Shown in pieces: positions 17,471-26,280 of a stretch of DNA of 64,000 nucleotides (within the stretch, counting starts at the first letter, position 1; every line of letters begins with the position of its first letter). Position numbers and translations under genes: made by a program. Source of the DNA: CAWALV01 sp963782965 (GTDB taxonomy: Bacteria; Actinomycetota; Actinomycetes; Acidothermales; Acidothermaceae); assembly GCA_963782965.1 (NCBI GenBank), contig CAWALV010000006.1, positions 1,922,001-1,986,000 of the forward strand, in the 5' to 3' direction. The notes under the pieces are model-generated. The model was not told the origin of the DNA, searched no databases, and saw only the letters and a program-made list of their open reading frames with translations.

Positions 17471-18030
17471 CAGCTGGTCGGCTCTGTGGTCGCCTCTGTC
17501 GTCGACTCGGCGGCCGACTCCGGGTCGAGCAGGCCGGGTCGCGGCTCGACGGTGACCGTACCCGCGGCCAGGTCGACGTCCGGCACGAGTTCCGCGACGA
17601 ACGGGACGAGCACCTCCACGCCGTCGGGACGTTTGACGGCCAGCAGGACCTGCGCGGGGAGGTGCAGCACGTCGGTGATCGTTCCCGCGACGGTGCCGGG
17701 TGATCCTGCGACGAGCGCGGTGAGGCCGATGAGCTGGTGGTCGTAGAACTCGTCGGGGTCGTCGAAACGGGCGTCCTCGTCGACGTCGACCAGCAACATC
17801 GTCCCGCGCAAGGCTTCGGCGGCCGTACGGTCGTCGACGCCGTCGAAGGAGACGAGCAACCGGCCGGAGTGCCACCGCGACGACACCACCGTCAGCAGGC
17901 CTCGGTCGGGTTCGGTCCGCAGTGCAGCGCCCGGCGCGAACCGGGCGTCGGGATCGTCGGTGCGTACTTCGACACCGACCGCGCCCTGCACGCCGTGCGC
18001 GCGTCCGACCCGGCCTGCGACCAACAACAC
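17470..18030 (-). CDS. rimM: Ribosome maturation factor RimM
   Basis: 186 residues from GTG 18030. Binds S19 and helps 30S head assembly. The N-terminal RimM barrel opens 'LLVAGRVGRAHGVQGAVGVE'; the C-terminal PRC barrel has 'FYDHQLIGLTALVAG' and 'VLVPFVAELVPDVDLAAGTV'. The last 20 residues are Ser/Thr/Glu rich. It lies between the KH gene and trmD in the standard rpsP-KH-rimM-trmD-rplS operon. Confidence 0.95.
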   Translation of the reverse strand: MLLVAGRVGRAHGVQGAVGVEVRTDDPDARFAPGAALRTEPDRGLLTVVSSRWHSGRLLVSFDGVDDRTAAEALRGTMLLVDVDEDARFDDPDEFYDHQLIGLTALVAGSPGTVAGTITDVLHLPAQVLLAVKRPDGVEVLVPFVAELVPDVDLAAGTVTVEPRPGLLDPESAAESTTEATTEPTS

Positions 18031-18045
18031 CGGGCCGCTCCTCGC

Positions 18046-18355
18046 CTAGCGCTGCCCGTCGACGTCGACGAGATCGACCCGAACCGCTGTGCCGCCGATC
18101 GCCGACATGACCGTGCGCAGGGCCTTGGCGGTACGGCCCATCCGGCCGATGACCTTGCCCAGGTCGTCGGGGTGAACGCGAACCTGCAGGGTCTGCCCGC
18201 GGCGTCCCGCCCTGACCTCGGACGTCGACGTCGTCCGGGTGCATGACGATGCCCTTCACCAGGTGCTCGATGGCTTCCTCGAGCACCTCGGTGTCGACGC
18301 TCGCCGGCGCGGGCCGGCTCGGCCGCGAACCGCCACCGTCACCGCTACGAGGCAT
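18046..18355 (-). CDS. KH-domain RNA-binding protein (KhpA type), interrupted by an apparent 1-base insertion
   Basis: Small single-KH RNA-binding protein encoded between rpsP and rimM. From ATG 18355 a Ser/Pro-rich lead is followed by 'VLEEAIEHLVKGIVMHPDDV'; the frame then breaks. Omitting one base near 18218-18221 gives D-V-D-V-E-V-R-A-G-R-R-G-Q-T-L and the KH core with 'HPDDLGKVIGRMGRTAKALR' (GxxG loop G-R-M-G), ending 'VDLVDVDGQR', 102 residues in all. Spacing between the DD and RRG blocks equals that recalled for the mycobacterial homologue. Starts 10 bases inside the rpsP end. KhpA partners with a Jag/KhpB protein in other bacteria. Confidence 0.85.
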
Positions 18356-18941
18356 CGGTGGGTGCACCCTCGGTCGGCGCCTTCTCGTCGGCCGACTCCG
18401 TCTGCGCGGAGGTGGCTGCGGGAGAGTCGGCCTCGCCCGCCTGCTCGGCCTCGCCCGCCTGCTCCGCCTCGGCGGCCGGTGCGGCAGCCTCAGCCGGCGC
18501 AGCCTCAGCCGGTGCGGCCTCGGCCGTTGCAGCAGGCTCGGCCGGCGCCGTCTTCTTCGCCGGCCGCTTCTTCGGCGTGGTCGCCTCGGCTTGGGGTTCG
18601 CCGGCGGATTCCTTGGCTGCGGCCTCGAAGAGCGCCTTCTTGTCAGCCTTGGGGGCGGCGGTCTTCATCGGCGGCGGAGCGGCCTCGCCGGCGAACTTCT
18701 GCCAGTCGCCGGTGACCTTGAGGATCGCCGTCACCGCCTCGGTCGGCTGCGCGCCGACGCCGAGCCAGTAGGCGACCCGGTCGCTCTTGACCTCGATGAA
18801 CGACGGGTCGTCCTTCGGGTGGTACTTGCCGATCTCCTCGATCGCACGGCCGTCACGCTTGGTGCGAGCGTCGGCGACGACGATCCGGTAGTAAGGGGCG
18901 CGCATCTTGCCAAGGCGCATCAGCTTGATCTTGACTGCCAC
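18345..18941 (-). CDS. rpsP: 30S ribosomal protein S16 with long low-complexity tail
   Basis: 198 residues from GTG 18941 ('VKIKLMRLGKMRAPYYRIV'). The S16 core occupies about 1-85 and includes 'RDGRAIEEIGKYHPKDD' and 'DRVAYWLGVGAQPTEAV'. Beyond it lies an unusually long tail of about 110 residues: a basic part with K-K-R-P-A-K-K, then Ala/Glu/Pro repeats (A-E-A-A-P units and a doubled E-Q-A-G-E-A). Actinobacterial S16 often has an extension, but this is at the long end. First gene of the rpsP-KH-rimM-trmD-rplS run. Confidence 0.95.
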   Translation of the reverse strand: MAVKIKLMRLGKMRAPYYRIVVADARTKRDGRAIEEIGKYHPKDDPSFIEVKSDRVAYWLGVGAQPTEAVTAILKVTGDWQKFAGEAAPPPMKTAAPKADKKALFEAAAKESAGEPQAEATTPKKRPAKKTAPAEPAATAEAAPAEAAPAEAAAPAAEAEQAGEAEQAGEADSPAATSAQTESADEKAPTEGAPTDAS

Positions 18942-19201
18942 GGGTTTCGTGTACTCCAGCTCTTCACGGATGAGTGATGGGCAGTCGCCGACCGTGTGGG
19001 GACCGGGCGCGACATCCCGAGGACCCGCCGCTCGCGAGGTAGAGGGCTCACGGGAGACGGTGAACAGCGAAACGTGTGCTGTACGGGCCGCCATTCTGCC
19101 AGACCGAAGCTCCGGTTCCCAAAGGCGGGCCGACGAGAAGGCAACCCGGCAGCCGGGGATGGTGTCCTACAACATGTGAGGCAACCCCGGAGGCAACCCC
19201 T

Positions 19202-19705
19202 GTGAACCGAGCCGACGAGGAAGACTTCCGGGTCTTCGTCAGCGCCCGCTCGGGATCGCTGCTGGGGTTCGCCCACGTCCTGACGGGCGACCGCTACACC
19301 GCGGAGGACGTCGTCCAGACCGCGTTGGCCCGGACGGCGTTGGGCTGGGGCCGAGTCCGCCGCAAGGACAACCCGGAGGCCTACGTGCGCCGGGCGATCG
19401 TCACCACCCACCTCAACCGGCTGCGGCGCCGGCCCTGGCGCGAGCAGCCGCACGAGCAGTTGCCCGAGCGGATCGCGGAGGCCTCGCCCGAGGCAGAGGT
19501 CGACGAGCGCGACGCGATGTGGCAAGCCCTGCGGGAGCTGCCGCCGCGGCAGCGCGCGGTCGTCGTCCTGCGGTACTACGCCGACCTCTCCGAGACAGAG
19601 ATCGCCGACGCCCTCGGCTGCAGCGCCGGCACGGTCAAGAGTCAGGCGGCAAAGGCCCTCGCACATCTGCGCCAGATCTTCGAGCACCAGGAGGCATCGC
19701 CATGA
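19202..19705 (+). CDS. ECF sigma factor (SigE-family/sigma-70 region 2 and 4)
   Basis: 167 residues from GTG 19202, with GGAGG 8 bases upstream. Region 2 has 'FAHVLTGDRYTAEDVVQTAL' and region 4 'LPPRQRAVVVLRYYADLSET' then 'IADALGCSAGTVKSQAAKAL'. This fits the small actinobacterial 'SigE family' of ECF sigmas, usually paired with a membrane protein next door. The stop overlaps the ATG of the next gene (ATGA), so the pair is coupled. The trigger is unknown. Confidence 0.9.
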   Translation: MNRADEEDFRVFVSARSGSLLGFAHVLTGDRYTAEDVVQTALARTALGWGRVRRKDNPEAYVRRAIVTTHLNRLRRRPWREQPHEQLPERIAEASPEAEVDERDAMWQALRELPPRQRAVVVLRYYADLSETEIADALGCSAGTVKSQAAKALAHLRQIFEHQEASP

Positions 19706-20904
19706 GGGACGTCGAGGAGTTGCTGCGCGAGACGCTGACGGACCCCCGCCGCCGGCTGGCGTCGGAAGCCGGGCTGTACGAGCAGGTGCGCGCCAAGGCA
19801 GGCGAGCGCCGCCGCAACCGGTGGATGGCGGCCAGCTCGGCAGTCGCCGTGGTGGCGATCGCCGCTGTGGCGACCACCGTCACGCTGGGCGGGCGGCACA
19901 GCTCACCCGCCACCTCGACCACGACCGCACCGCCGAGCCCCGCCTCCTCGCCCGCGCAGGGCGCGCTCGGCGCCGACGTGAACGTCGGTACGGGCGCGGC
20001 GCAGAGTGTCGCGATGGCGGACGACGGAAGCCTGTACGCGCTGACCAGCAACCCCGCCGTCGGCACGAGCAACCCGAACGAGGTGGTCTGGGTCCTTCCG
20101 CCCAGCAGTAACATCCGCGCCACCGCGCCCGGCCCGAACGGGGTTGCCAGCGGGATCGCCGTCGGGGACGGCGCCGTATGGGCGTGGTCGCAGCAGACCG
20201 GCGAGATCCGCGCGTACGACGAGGCGTCCCTGCAGCCCTTGGGCACGTTCCATACTGCGGCGGAGTCGATATTCAACGGCGCGATCGTCGGTGGACAGCT
20301 TTGGCTGACCACGGCGTCCGGCCTCGTGCACACCCCGGCGACGCCGACTGCCAGCAGCGGCGCCCTTCAGGTGGTCACCGTGCCGGGCGTCGGGTCGGGC
20401 GCGTACGGACTCGGTGTCGATGCCACCCACGACAAGCTGTTCGTCGGCGTCTACGGCGGCGGTGGCGGCGGCTCGACTTTCAGCGGCGTGCAGGTCTTCG
20501 CCGTCGATGCACGGACCGACAAGCCCATCGCAATCAGCCCTGCGCTGGGTCTGGGCAAGGAGTCGATCGCCGTCGTCGACGGCCAGGTGTGGGTGGGTGG
20601 CTACGGATACGCCGGCCCGAACACCCCACTCGTCCAACACCTCGACGAGAACACGCTGCAACCCATCGGGTCGACGCCGGCAGCGGCCGACACCAGCCCG
20701 GGTGCGACCGTGTGGCCGGGTCAAAAGGTCGTGTGGGTACAGGCGGGTGCCAGCGAGCAGCTGACCTGCATCGACCCCGGCTCGGGCCGGGTTCTCGCAC
20801 ACTGGCCCGTCGTGCAAGGACCTGTCGTCTCGCGGGTGGGCCACGCGTACGCGATCGCGCCGAACCTGAAGCAACTCCCCCTGGCAGGTGGCTGCGCCGG
20901 CTGA
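19702..20904 (+). CDS. Membrane-anchored beta-propeller-like protein, probable regulator of the adjacent ECF sigma
   Basis: 400 residues. A short cytoplasmic N-terminus (about 1-38, 'DVEELLRETLTDP', Arg-rich end) resembles the region of small anti-sigma factors; one membrane helix follows (about 40-60, 'AASSAVAVVAIAAVATTVTL'), then a Ser/Thr/Pro linker and a long extracellular domain with repeated G-x-V/L-W blades ('VGDGAVWAWSQQTGEIRAYD', 'VDGQVWVGGYGYAG', 'KVVWVQAGASEQL'), typical of a propeller. Coupling by ATGA overlap suggests it controls the sigma factor in response to an external signal; this is inferred. No zinc-binding HxxxCxxC motif is seen. Confidence 0.65.
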   Translation: MRDVEELLRETLTDPRRRLASEAGLYEQVRAKAGERRRNRWMAASSAVAVVAIAAVATTVTLGGRHSSPATSTTTAPPSPASSPAQGALGADVNVGTGAAQSVAMADDGSLYALTSNPAVGTSNPNEVVWVLPPSSNIRATAPGPNGVASGIAVGDGAVWAWSQQTGEIRAYDEASLQPLGTFHTAAESIFNGAIVGGQLWLTTASGLVHTPATPTASSGALQVVTVPGVGSGAYGLGVDATHDKLFVGVYGGGGGGSTFSGVQVFAVDARTDKPIAISPALGLGKESIAVVDGQVWVGGYGYAGPNTPLVQHLDENTLQPIGSTPAAADTSPGATVWPGQKVVWVQAGASEQLTCIDPGSGRVLAHWPVVQGPVVSRVGHAYAIAPNLKQLPLAGGCAG

Positions 20905-20918
20905 CCGATCGGCGCAGT

Positions 20919-22007
20919 TCAGCGCACCACGTTGCCGCGGACGACGATGCGTCGGGGATTTCTCAGCACGGAGACGTCCTTGCGCGGGTCGTCGTCATAG
21001 ACGACGAAGTCGGCCGGTGCGCCTTCCACCAGCCCGGGCAACCCCAGCCACTCGCGGGCCCGCCACGAGCCGGCGGCCAGCACGTCGGCGTCCGGAATAC
21101 CAATGTCTCGCATTGCGATCATTTCGTCGACGACGAGACCGTGCGGTAGTTGACCGCCCGCGTCAGTGCCGACGTACAGCGGGATACCTGCGTCGTAGGC
21201 CGCGTGCAGGCGTTGCGCCGAGCCCGCCCTCAGCCGGCGCATCCGGTCGGCATACACCGGATATTTCGTTGCCTGGTCGGCAAACTTGTCGAAGTTGGCG
21301 ATATTGACGAGTGTCGGCACCACGGCGATACCGCGTCGCGCGACGTCGTCGATCAGGTCGGCGGTGAGACCGGTCCCGTGTTCGATCGAGTCGACGCCCG
21401 CCGCGATCAGGTCGGGCAGCGCTTCTTCTCCGAAGACATGGACGGCGACCCGCGCACCCGCTGCATGCGCCCGAGAGACCGCCTCGACGAGCGCGTCGCG
21501 CGGCCAGCACGGCGCGAGGTCGCCGATCGCCCGGTCGATCCAGTCGCCCACGAGTTTCACCCACGGCGCCCCATGACCTCCCGGACGCCGCGCCTGGGCC
21601 TCTGCCGCGGCCGGCAACTCGGCCGGCTCCATCTCGATGCCGTAGTTGCGCAAGTAGCGTCGCGTGCGCGCCAGGTGCCGGCCCGCGTGCACGATACGAG
21701 GCAGCCGCGGGTCGTCGTCCAACTCGTAGTAGGCCTCGGGCACTCCCGCGTCACGCAGCAACAAGGCGCCGGTGTCGCGATCGGTCACGGCCTGCTCCCG
21801 CGCTACCTCGATGGGCACGCCGCCCTCGGGTGCCAGCCCGACGTGGCAATGCGCATCGACGAGCCCGGGCAGCACGAAGCCGGCCGAGCCGATGGTGTCG
21901 ATGTCGAGGCTCGCCGGCCGGTCGAAAGTCAGTCGGCCGTCGACTGCGTAGAGGTCTTGCACCTCGGCGTCCGGAAGGACGACGGCGCGAACGTGGAGCG
22001 CGCTCAA
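20919..22007 (-). CDS. Amidohydrolase (imidazolonepropionase/prolidase-like)
   Basis: 362 residues from TTG 22007, which overlaps the ffh stop as TTGA, so initiation is probably coupled. Metal-dependent hydrolase of the amidohydrolase superfamily, cytoplasmic. 'PGLVDAHCHVGLAP' gives the H-x-H ligands, 'WVKLVGDW' the likely carbamylated Lys, 'RVAVHVFGEEA' and 'SIEHGTGLT' further His ligands, and 'LYVGTDAGGQLPHG' the catalytic Asp. Substrate unknown; a similar gene adjoins ffh in other actinomycetes as I recall. It converges on the propeller gene with a 14-base gap. Confidence 0.8.
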   Translation of the reverse strand: MSALHVRAVVLPDAEVQDLYAVDGRLTFDRPASLDIDTIGSAGFVLPGLVDAHCHVGLAPEGGVPIEVAREQAVTDRDTGALLLRDAGVPEAYYELDDDPRLPRIVHAGRHLARTRRYLRNYGIEMEPAELPAAAEAQARRPGGHGAPWVKLVGDWIDRAIGDLAPCWPRDALVEAVSRAHAAGARVAVHVFGEEALPDLIAAGVDSIEHGTGLTADLIDDVARRGIAVVPTLVNIANFDKFADQATKYPVYADRMRRLRAGSAQRLHAAYDAGIPLYVGTDAGGQLPHGLVVDEMIAMRDIGIPDADVLAAGSWRAREWLGLPGLVEGAPADFVVYDDDPRKDVSVLRNPRRIVVRGNVVR

Positions 22008-23561
22008 CGCGGCGGCGGGCCAGTCTTGCCGGAACCACCCTGCGGTGGGAACTTCAGCTTCGTGAGGTCGGGGACGGACATGCCCGGAGGAAGCTGACCC
22101 GGTGCACCCAACCCGCCGGGCAGCCCGGCCGCACCACGGCCGAGGCCCGGCGGCAGCCCGGTGGGCACACCTCCGCCCGGCCGGCCACCGGGGCGGCCAC
22201 CCTTCTTCTTCCCCTTGCCCGACTTGCCCTTGGCCGCGCGGCGCATGCCTGGCATGCCCATGCCACCGGCCATCTGCTTCATCATCTTGCGCGCCTCGAA
22301 GAACCGGTCGACGAGGTTGTTCACCTCGGTGACCGTGACACCAGAGCCCTTCGCGATGCGCACCCGGCGCGAACCGTTGATGATTTTCGGGTTGTCGCGT
22401 TCGTCGGGCGTCATCGAACGGATGATGGCCGCGATGCGGTCGATGTCGCGGTCGTCGATCTGGGAGATGGCGTCTTTCATCTGCCCCATGCCCGGCAACA
22501 TGCCGAGCAGGTTGCCGATCGGGCCCCATCTTGCGCACGGCCATCATCTGGTCGAGGAAGTCCTCGAGGGTGAGGTCGCCCTCGGTGAGCTTGCGCGCGG
22601 TCGCTTCGGCTTCGTCCTCGTCGAACGCAGCCTGCGTCTGCTCGATGAGGGTGAGGAGGTCGCCCATCCCGAGGATGCGCGAGGCCATCCGGTCGGGGTG
22701 GAAGACGTCGAAATCCTCGAGCTTCTCGCCGGTGCTGGCGAACATCACCTGGCGGCCGGTGATCGAAGCAACCGACAGGGCGGCGCCACCACGTGCGTCG
22801 CCGTCCAACTTGGTGAGCACGACGCCGTCGAACCCGACGCCGTCGAGGAATGCTTGCGCGGTCGTGACGGCGTCCTGGCCGATCATCGCGTCGACGACGA
22901 AGAGGATCTCGTCGGGCTCGATCGCGTCGCGGATGTCGGCCGCCTGCTGCATCAGCTCCGCGTCGACGCCCAGTCGACCGGCGGTGTCGACGACCATCAC
23001 GTCGTGCTGCATGCGTCGCGCGTGCTCGACCGCAGACCGCGCCACGGCGACCGGATCGCCGACCCCGTTGCCCGGCTCGGGCGCGAAAACCGGCACGCCG
23101 GCCCGCTCGCCGAGAACCTGCAACTGCTGGACGGCGTTGGGCCGCTGCAAGTCGCAGGCGACCAGCACCGGCGCGTGCCCCTGCGCGACGAGCCATTTCG
23201 CGAGCTTGCCGGCGAGCGTCGTCTTACCGGAGCCCTGGAGGCCGGCCAGCATGATCACACTCGGTGGGTTCTTCGCGAAACGCAGCCGCCGCGTCTCACC
23301 ACCCAGGATGCGGATCAGCTCGTCGTTGACGATCGAGATGACCTGCTGCGCCGGGTTCAGCGCCTGCGAGACCTCCGCGCCACGCGCCCGCTCGCGGATA
23401 CCCGCCACGAACTCCCGGACGACGGGCAGCGCGACGTCGGCCTCGAGCAGCGCGATCCTGATCTCGCGCAGGGTGGCGTCGATGTCGGCGTCGGTGAGCC
23501 GGCCCTTGCTGCGCAAGGACTTGAACACCGACTCCAGCCGGTCGGACAACGTGTCGAACAC
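22004..23561 (-). CDS. ffh: Signal recognition particle protein Ffh, interrupted by an apparent 1-base insertion
   Basis: SRP GTPase that targets nascent membrane proteins via 4.5S RNA and FtsY. From GTG 23561 the N and G domains are complete: 'MLAGLQGSGKTTLAGKLAKW' (G1), 'VVDTAGRLGVD' (G3) and 'VLTKLDGDARGGAALS' (G4). The frame then breaks after R-K-M-G-P. Skipping one base near 22521-22527 restores K-M-G-P-I-G-N-L-L-G-M-L-P-G and the methionine-rich M domain ('MMKQMAGGMGMPGMRR'), ending in a Gly/Pro-rich tail, 518 residues. Without correction the frame stays open into the amidohydrolase. Essential gene, so error is likely. Confidence 0.92.
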
Positions 23562-23616
23562 GCGAGCCAGCCTACCCGCACGACGACGAGCACCCACCCG
23601 CCGCGGTGATCGGTGA

Positions 23617-25890
23617 CTAGAGCGCCGCCTCGACAGCCACGCGGACTTCTTCGGCGCGATCCGGCGCCAGCGGGTTGCCTGCGGAGTCGGTCAGGTAGAA
23701 GGCGTCGACCACCTCGGCGCCGAGCGTCTCGACCCGGGCCGAGCGAACGTCGAGACCGTGGGCAGCCAACACCCGAGCGACCGTGAAGAGCAGGCCCGGC
23801 CGGTCGTGGGCCCGCACTTCCAGGACGGTCGCGACCTTCGAAGCGCCTCCGGGCAGCAGCACCCGCGGTGGCGGTTGGACGACGTTCTTGCGTGTTACGG
23901 CGCTCGCCGCCCGACTCGCCAGCCGCTCCACGAGATCGAGACCACCGTCGAGCGCGCGGCGCATGTCGTCTTGGATGCGCGCCGGCTCGACCTCGGCGAG
24001 ATATGTGGGCTCAACTTCGAACACCGTCACGGCAGTCGGACCGAACGACGTGGCGGTGGCCGCCCGCACGCCGAGCCGGTGCAACGCGAGCACCCCGGCG
24101 GATCGCCACAGCAGACCCGGTTGGTCGGGCGCGACGACGGTGACCCGACTGAGCTCTGCGGTGTTCTCGGCCACCACCGCCAGGTTGCCCGCCCTCGCAA
24201 GTGTGACCACGGCCGGCGACAGGTCGGCGTCGGGCTCGGGCACGGCTTCCCCGGCGAGGACCGCAGCGGTGCGACGCACGAGGTCGGACACCAGCCGCGC
24301 CCGCCAGTCGTCCCACAGGGCCGGACCGGTGGCCCGCGCGTCAGCCTCAGCCAGCGCATGGAGGAGTTCGAGCAGCTGTGCCGAGCCGACGGCCTCGGCG
24401 ACCCGCGCGACGGTCGTCGGGTCGTCGAGGTCGCGACGGGTCGCCGTCTGCGGGAGCAGCAGGTGGTGGCGCACCATCGTCGCGAGAGTCTGCGCATCGC
24501 GTTCGCCGACCCCGATGCGGGCGCAGATGTCCAGCGCGACCGCGACGCCGGCCTGGGAGTGGTCGCCCTCATAACCCTTGCCGATGTCGTGCAGCAGCGC
24601 ACCGAGCAGCAGCAGGTCGGGCCGGGACACGCGACGCGTCAAGGCGGCCGCCTCGATGGCCGTCTCGACCAGATGCCGGTCGACGGTGAACCTGTGCAAG
24701 GGGTTGTTCTGCCGGCGGTATCGCACGCTGGCCCATTCCGGCAGCAGCCGGGTCATCAGCCCAGCCTGGTCGAGCGCCTCGAACACGGCCAACGCTGGAC
24801 GCCCCGCGCCCAACAGCGTGACGAGCGCGTCGCGCGCCGCGGGCGGCCACGGCACGGGCATCGGCGGCGACTTGCTCGCGAGCAGGTCGACCGTCGGCGG
24901 CGCCAGCGGGAGTCCGGCCTGGGCGGCCGCGGCGGCGGCACGCAGCACGAGCACCGGGTCGGACGACGGGTCGATCCCCCGGGCCAGCACGGCCTCCCCG
25001 TCGTGCTCGACGACCCCGCCGGCGAGCGGCTTGCGTTCGGCTTTCGGACGCCGCCGCAGGCTGCCCTCGACGCTGCGCCAAGTGACGTCGCTCGCGTAGG
25101 CGATGGTTCGGCCCGCTTCGCTGACGATGCGCAGGAGTTCGTCGACGTCGGCCAGCCCCAGCTTCTCGACGATCGCCTGCTGCTCCTGGGCCACCATCCG
25201 GCAGGTCGCGCGTTGCGACACTTCCTGGAGCGCATCGCGCACGTCGACCAAGACCCGGTAGGCCGCTTTCACCGCGGGCCCCGGGCCGGAGGCCACCCAG
25301 GCCGCAGCGATCGCCTCGAGGGCGTGCACGTCACGCATGCCGCCGCGGGCTTCTTTCAAGTCGGGTTCGAGCAGGAACGCCACTTCGCCGTGGCGCTCCG
25401 CGCGATCACGAACCATCGCGTGCAACTCCGGTAGCCGCTTCACCGCGCGCGACCGCCACTGCCCGAAGGCATGTTCACGCAACCGCGCCGTCAGATCGGG
25501 AACTCCCGCGATGTGGCGCGCGTGCAGGATACCGAGCGCGGCCTTCATGTCGGCGTCCGCGACCGCGACGGCCTCGGCGACGGTTCGCACCGAGTGGTCG
25601 AGCTTGTAGCCGGCGTCCCAGATCGGGTACCAGACCTTGTCCGCAACTTGGACGACGTCGGGACGGCCGTCATGCAGCATCACGACGTCGAGGTCGCTAC
25701 CTGGCCCGAGTTCACCTCGGCCGTAGCCGCCGACGGCCATCAGCGCCACGCCGTCGGCGTCACCGAGCAGGTCGGTGAGCCAGGCATCGGCCCGTGCCGA
25801 GCGTTGCGCCCGGGCCGCCTCGAGTACGGCGGAGGAGGCGCGCGAAACGCGCGCCTCCTCCACCCCCGCAGGTCCGTCGACCACTGTCAT
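23617..25890 (-). CDS. glnD: PII nucleotidyltransferase/hydrolase GlnD
   Basis: 757 residues. Sensor of glutamine that modifies PII (adenylylation in studied actinomycetes, uridylylation in enterics). Domains in order: nucleotidyltransferase (about 30-150) with 'VGGYGRGELGPGSDLDVVML'; a GlnE-like helical linker; HD domain (about 405-520) with 'LLLGALLHDIGKGYEGDHSQ'; and two C-terminal ACT domains beginning near 'VTVVAPDQPGLLWRSAGVL' and 'LEVRAHDRPGLLFTVARVL'. It follows glnB by 51 bases in the amt-glnB-glnD nitrogen operon. Confidence 0.94.
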   Translation of the reverse strand: MTVVDGPAGVEEARVSRASSAVLEAARAQRSARADAWLTDLLGDADGVALMAVGGYGRGELGPGSDLDVVMLHDGRPDVVQVADKVWYPIWDAGYKLDHSVRTVAEAVAVADADMKAALGILHARHIAGVPDLTARLREHAFGQWRSRAVKRLPELHAMVRDRAERHGEVAFLLEPDLKEARGGMRDVHALEAIAAAWVASGPGPAVKAAYRVLVDVRDALQEVSQRATCRMVAQEQQAIVEKLGLADVDELLRIVSEAGRTIAYASDVTWRSVEGSLRRRPKAERKPLAGGVVEHDGEAVLARGIDPSSDPVLVLRAAAAAAQAGLPLAPPTVDLLASKSPPMPVPWPPAARDALVTLLGAGRPALAVFEALDQAGLMTRLLPEWASVRYRRQNNPLHRFTVDRHLVETAIEAAALTRRVSRPDLLLLGALLHDIGKGYEGDHSQAGVAVALDICARIGVGERDAQTLATMVRHHLLLPQTATRRDLDDPTTVARVAEAVGSAQLLELLHALAEADARATGPALWDDWRARLVSDLVRRTAAVLAGEAVPEPDADLSPAVVTLARAGNLAVVAENTAELSRVTVVAPDQPGLLWRSAGVLALHRLGVRAATATSFGPTAVTVFEVEPTYLAEVEPARIQDDMRRALDGGLDLVERLASRAASAVTRKNVVQPPPRVLLPGGASKVATVLEVRAHDRPGLLFTVARVLAAHGLDVRSARVETLGAEVVDAFYLTDSAGNPLAPDRAEEVRVAVEAAL

Positions 25891-25941
25891 TTGTTCACTG
25901 TCACTGGTTCGTCACTGTTTCTTGGGTCTTGGGTGTCGCTA

Positions 25942-26280
25942 CTAGAGCGCGCTACTGCCGCGCTCGCCGGTCCGCACCCGAGCTACGGCCTCGACCGGAA
26001 CGGCCCAGACCTTGCCGTCGCCGATCTTTCCGGTTTGCGCCGACTTCACGATGACGTCGAGCACGTCGTCGGCGTCCGCATCGTCGACCAGCACTTCGAT
26101 GCGCACCTTCGGCACCAGGTCGACCTCGTACTCCGCCCCTCGGTACACCTCCGTGTGCCCGCGCTGGCGGCCGTAACCGCTCGCTTCGCTCACGGTCATG
26201 CCGGTGACGCCGAAGGTCTCCAGGGCCGACTTCACGTCGTCCAACTTGAAGGGCTTGACGATCGCTGTGATGAGTTTCAT
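25942..26280 (-). CDS. glnB: Nitrogen regulatory protein PII
   Basis: 112 residues from ATG 26280, which overlaps the amt stop. Trimeric signal protein binding ATP/ADP and 2-oxoglutarate; it gates the Amt channel and is modified by GlnD. The T-loop 'RGHTEVYRGAEY' places the modified tyrosine at residue 51, and 'KIGDGKVWAVPVEAVARVRT' is the C-terminal signature with the ATP-binding residues. In actinomycetes the amt-linked copy is often called glnK; the symbol is a matter of convention. Confidence 0.95.
   Translation of the reverse strand: MKLITAIVKPFKLDDVKSALETFGVTGMTVSEASGYGRQRGHTEVYRGAEYEVDLVPKVRIEVLVDDADADDVLDVIVKSAQTGKIGDGKVWAVPVEAVARVRTGERGSSAL

Noticed and set aside
20919..23597. A continuous 892-codon frame joining Ffh N/G domains to an amidohydrolase.
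   Set aside because: The Ffh M domain is intact in a neighbouring frame and the middle of the long frame is Arg/His/Pro-rich shadow sequence; one inserted base explains the fusion.
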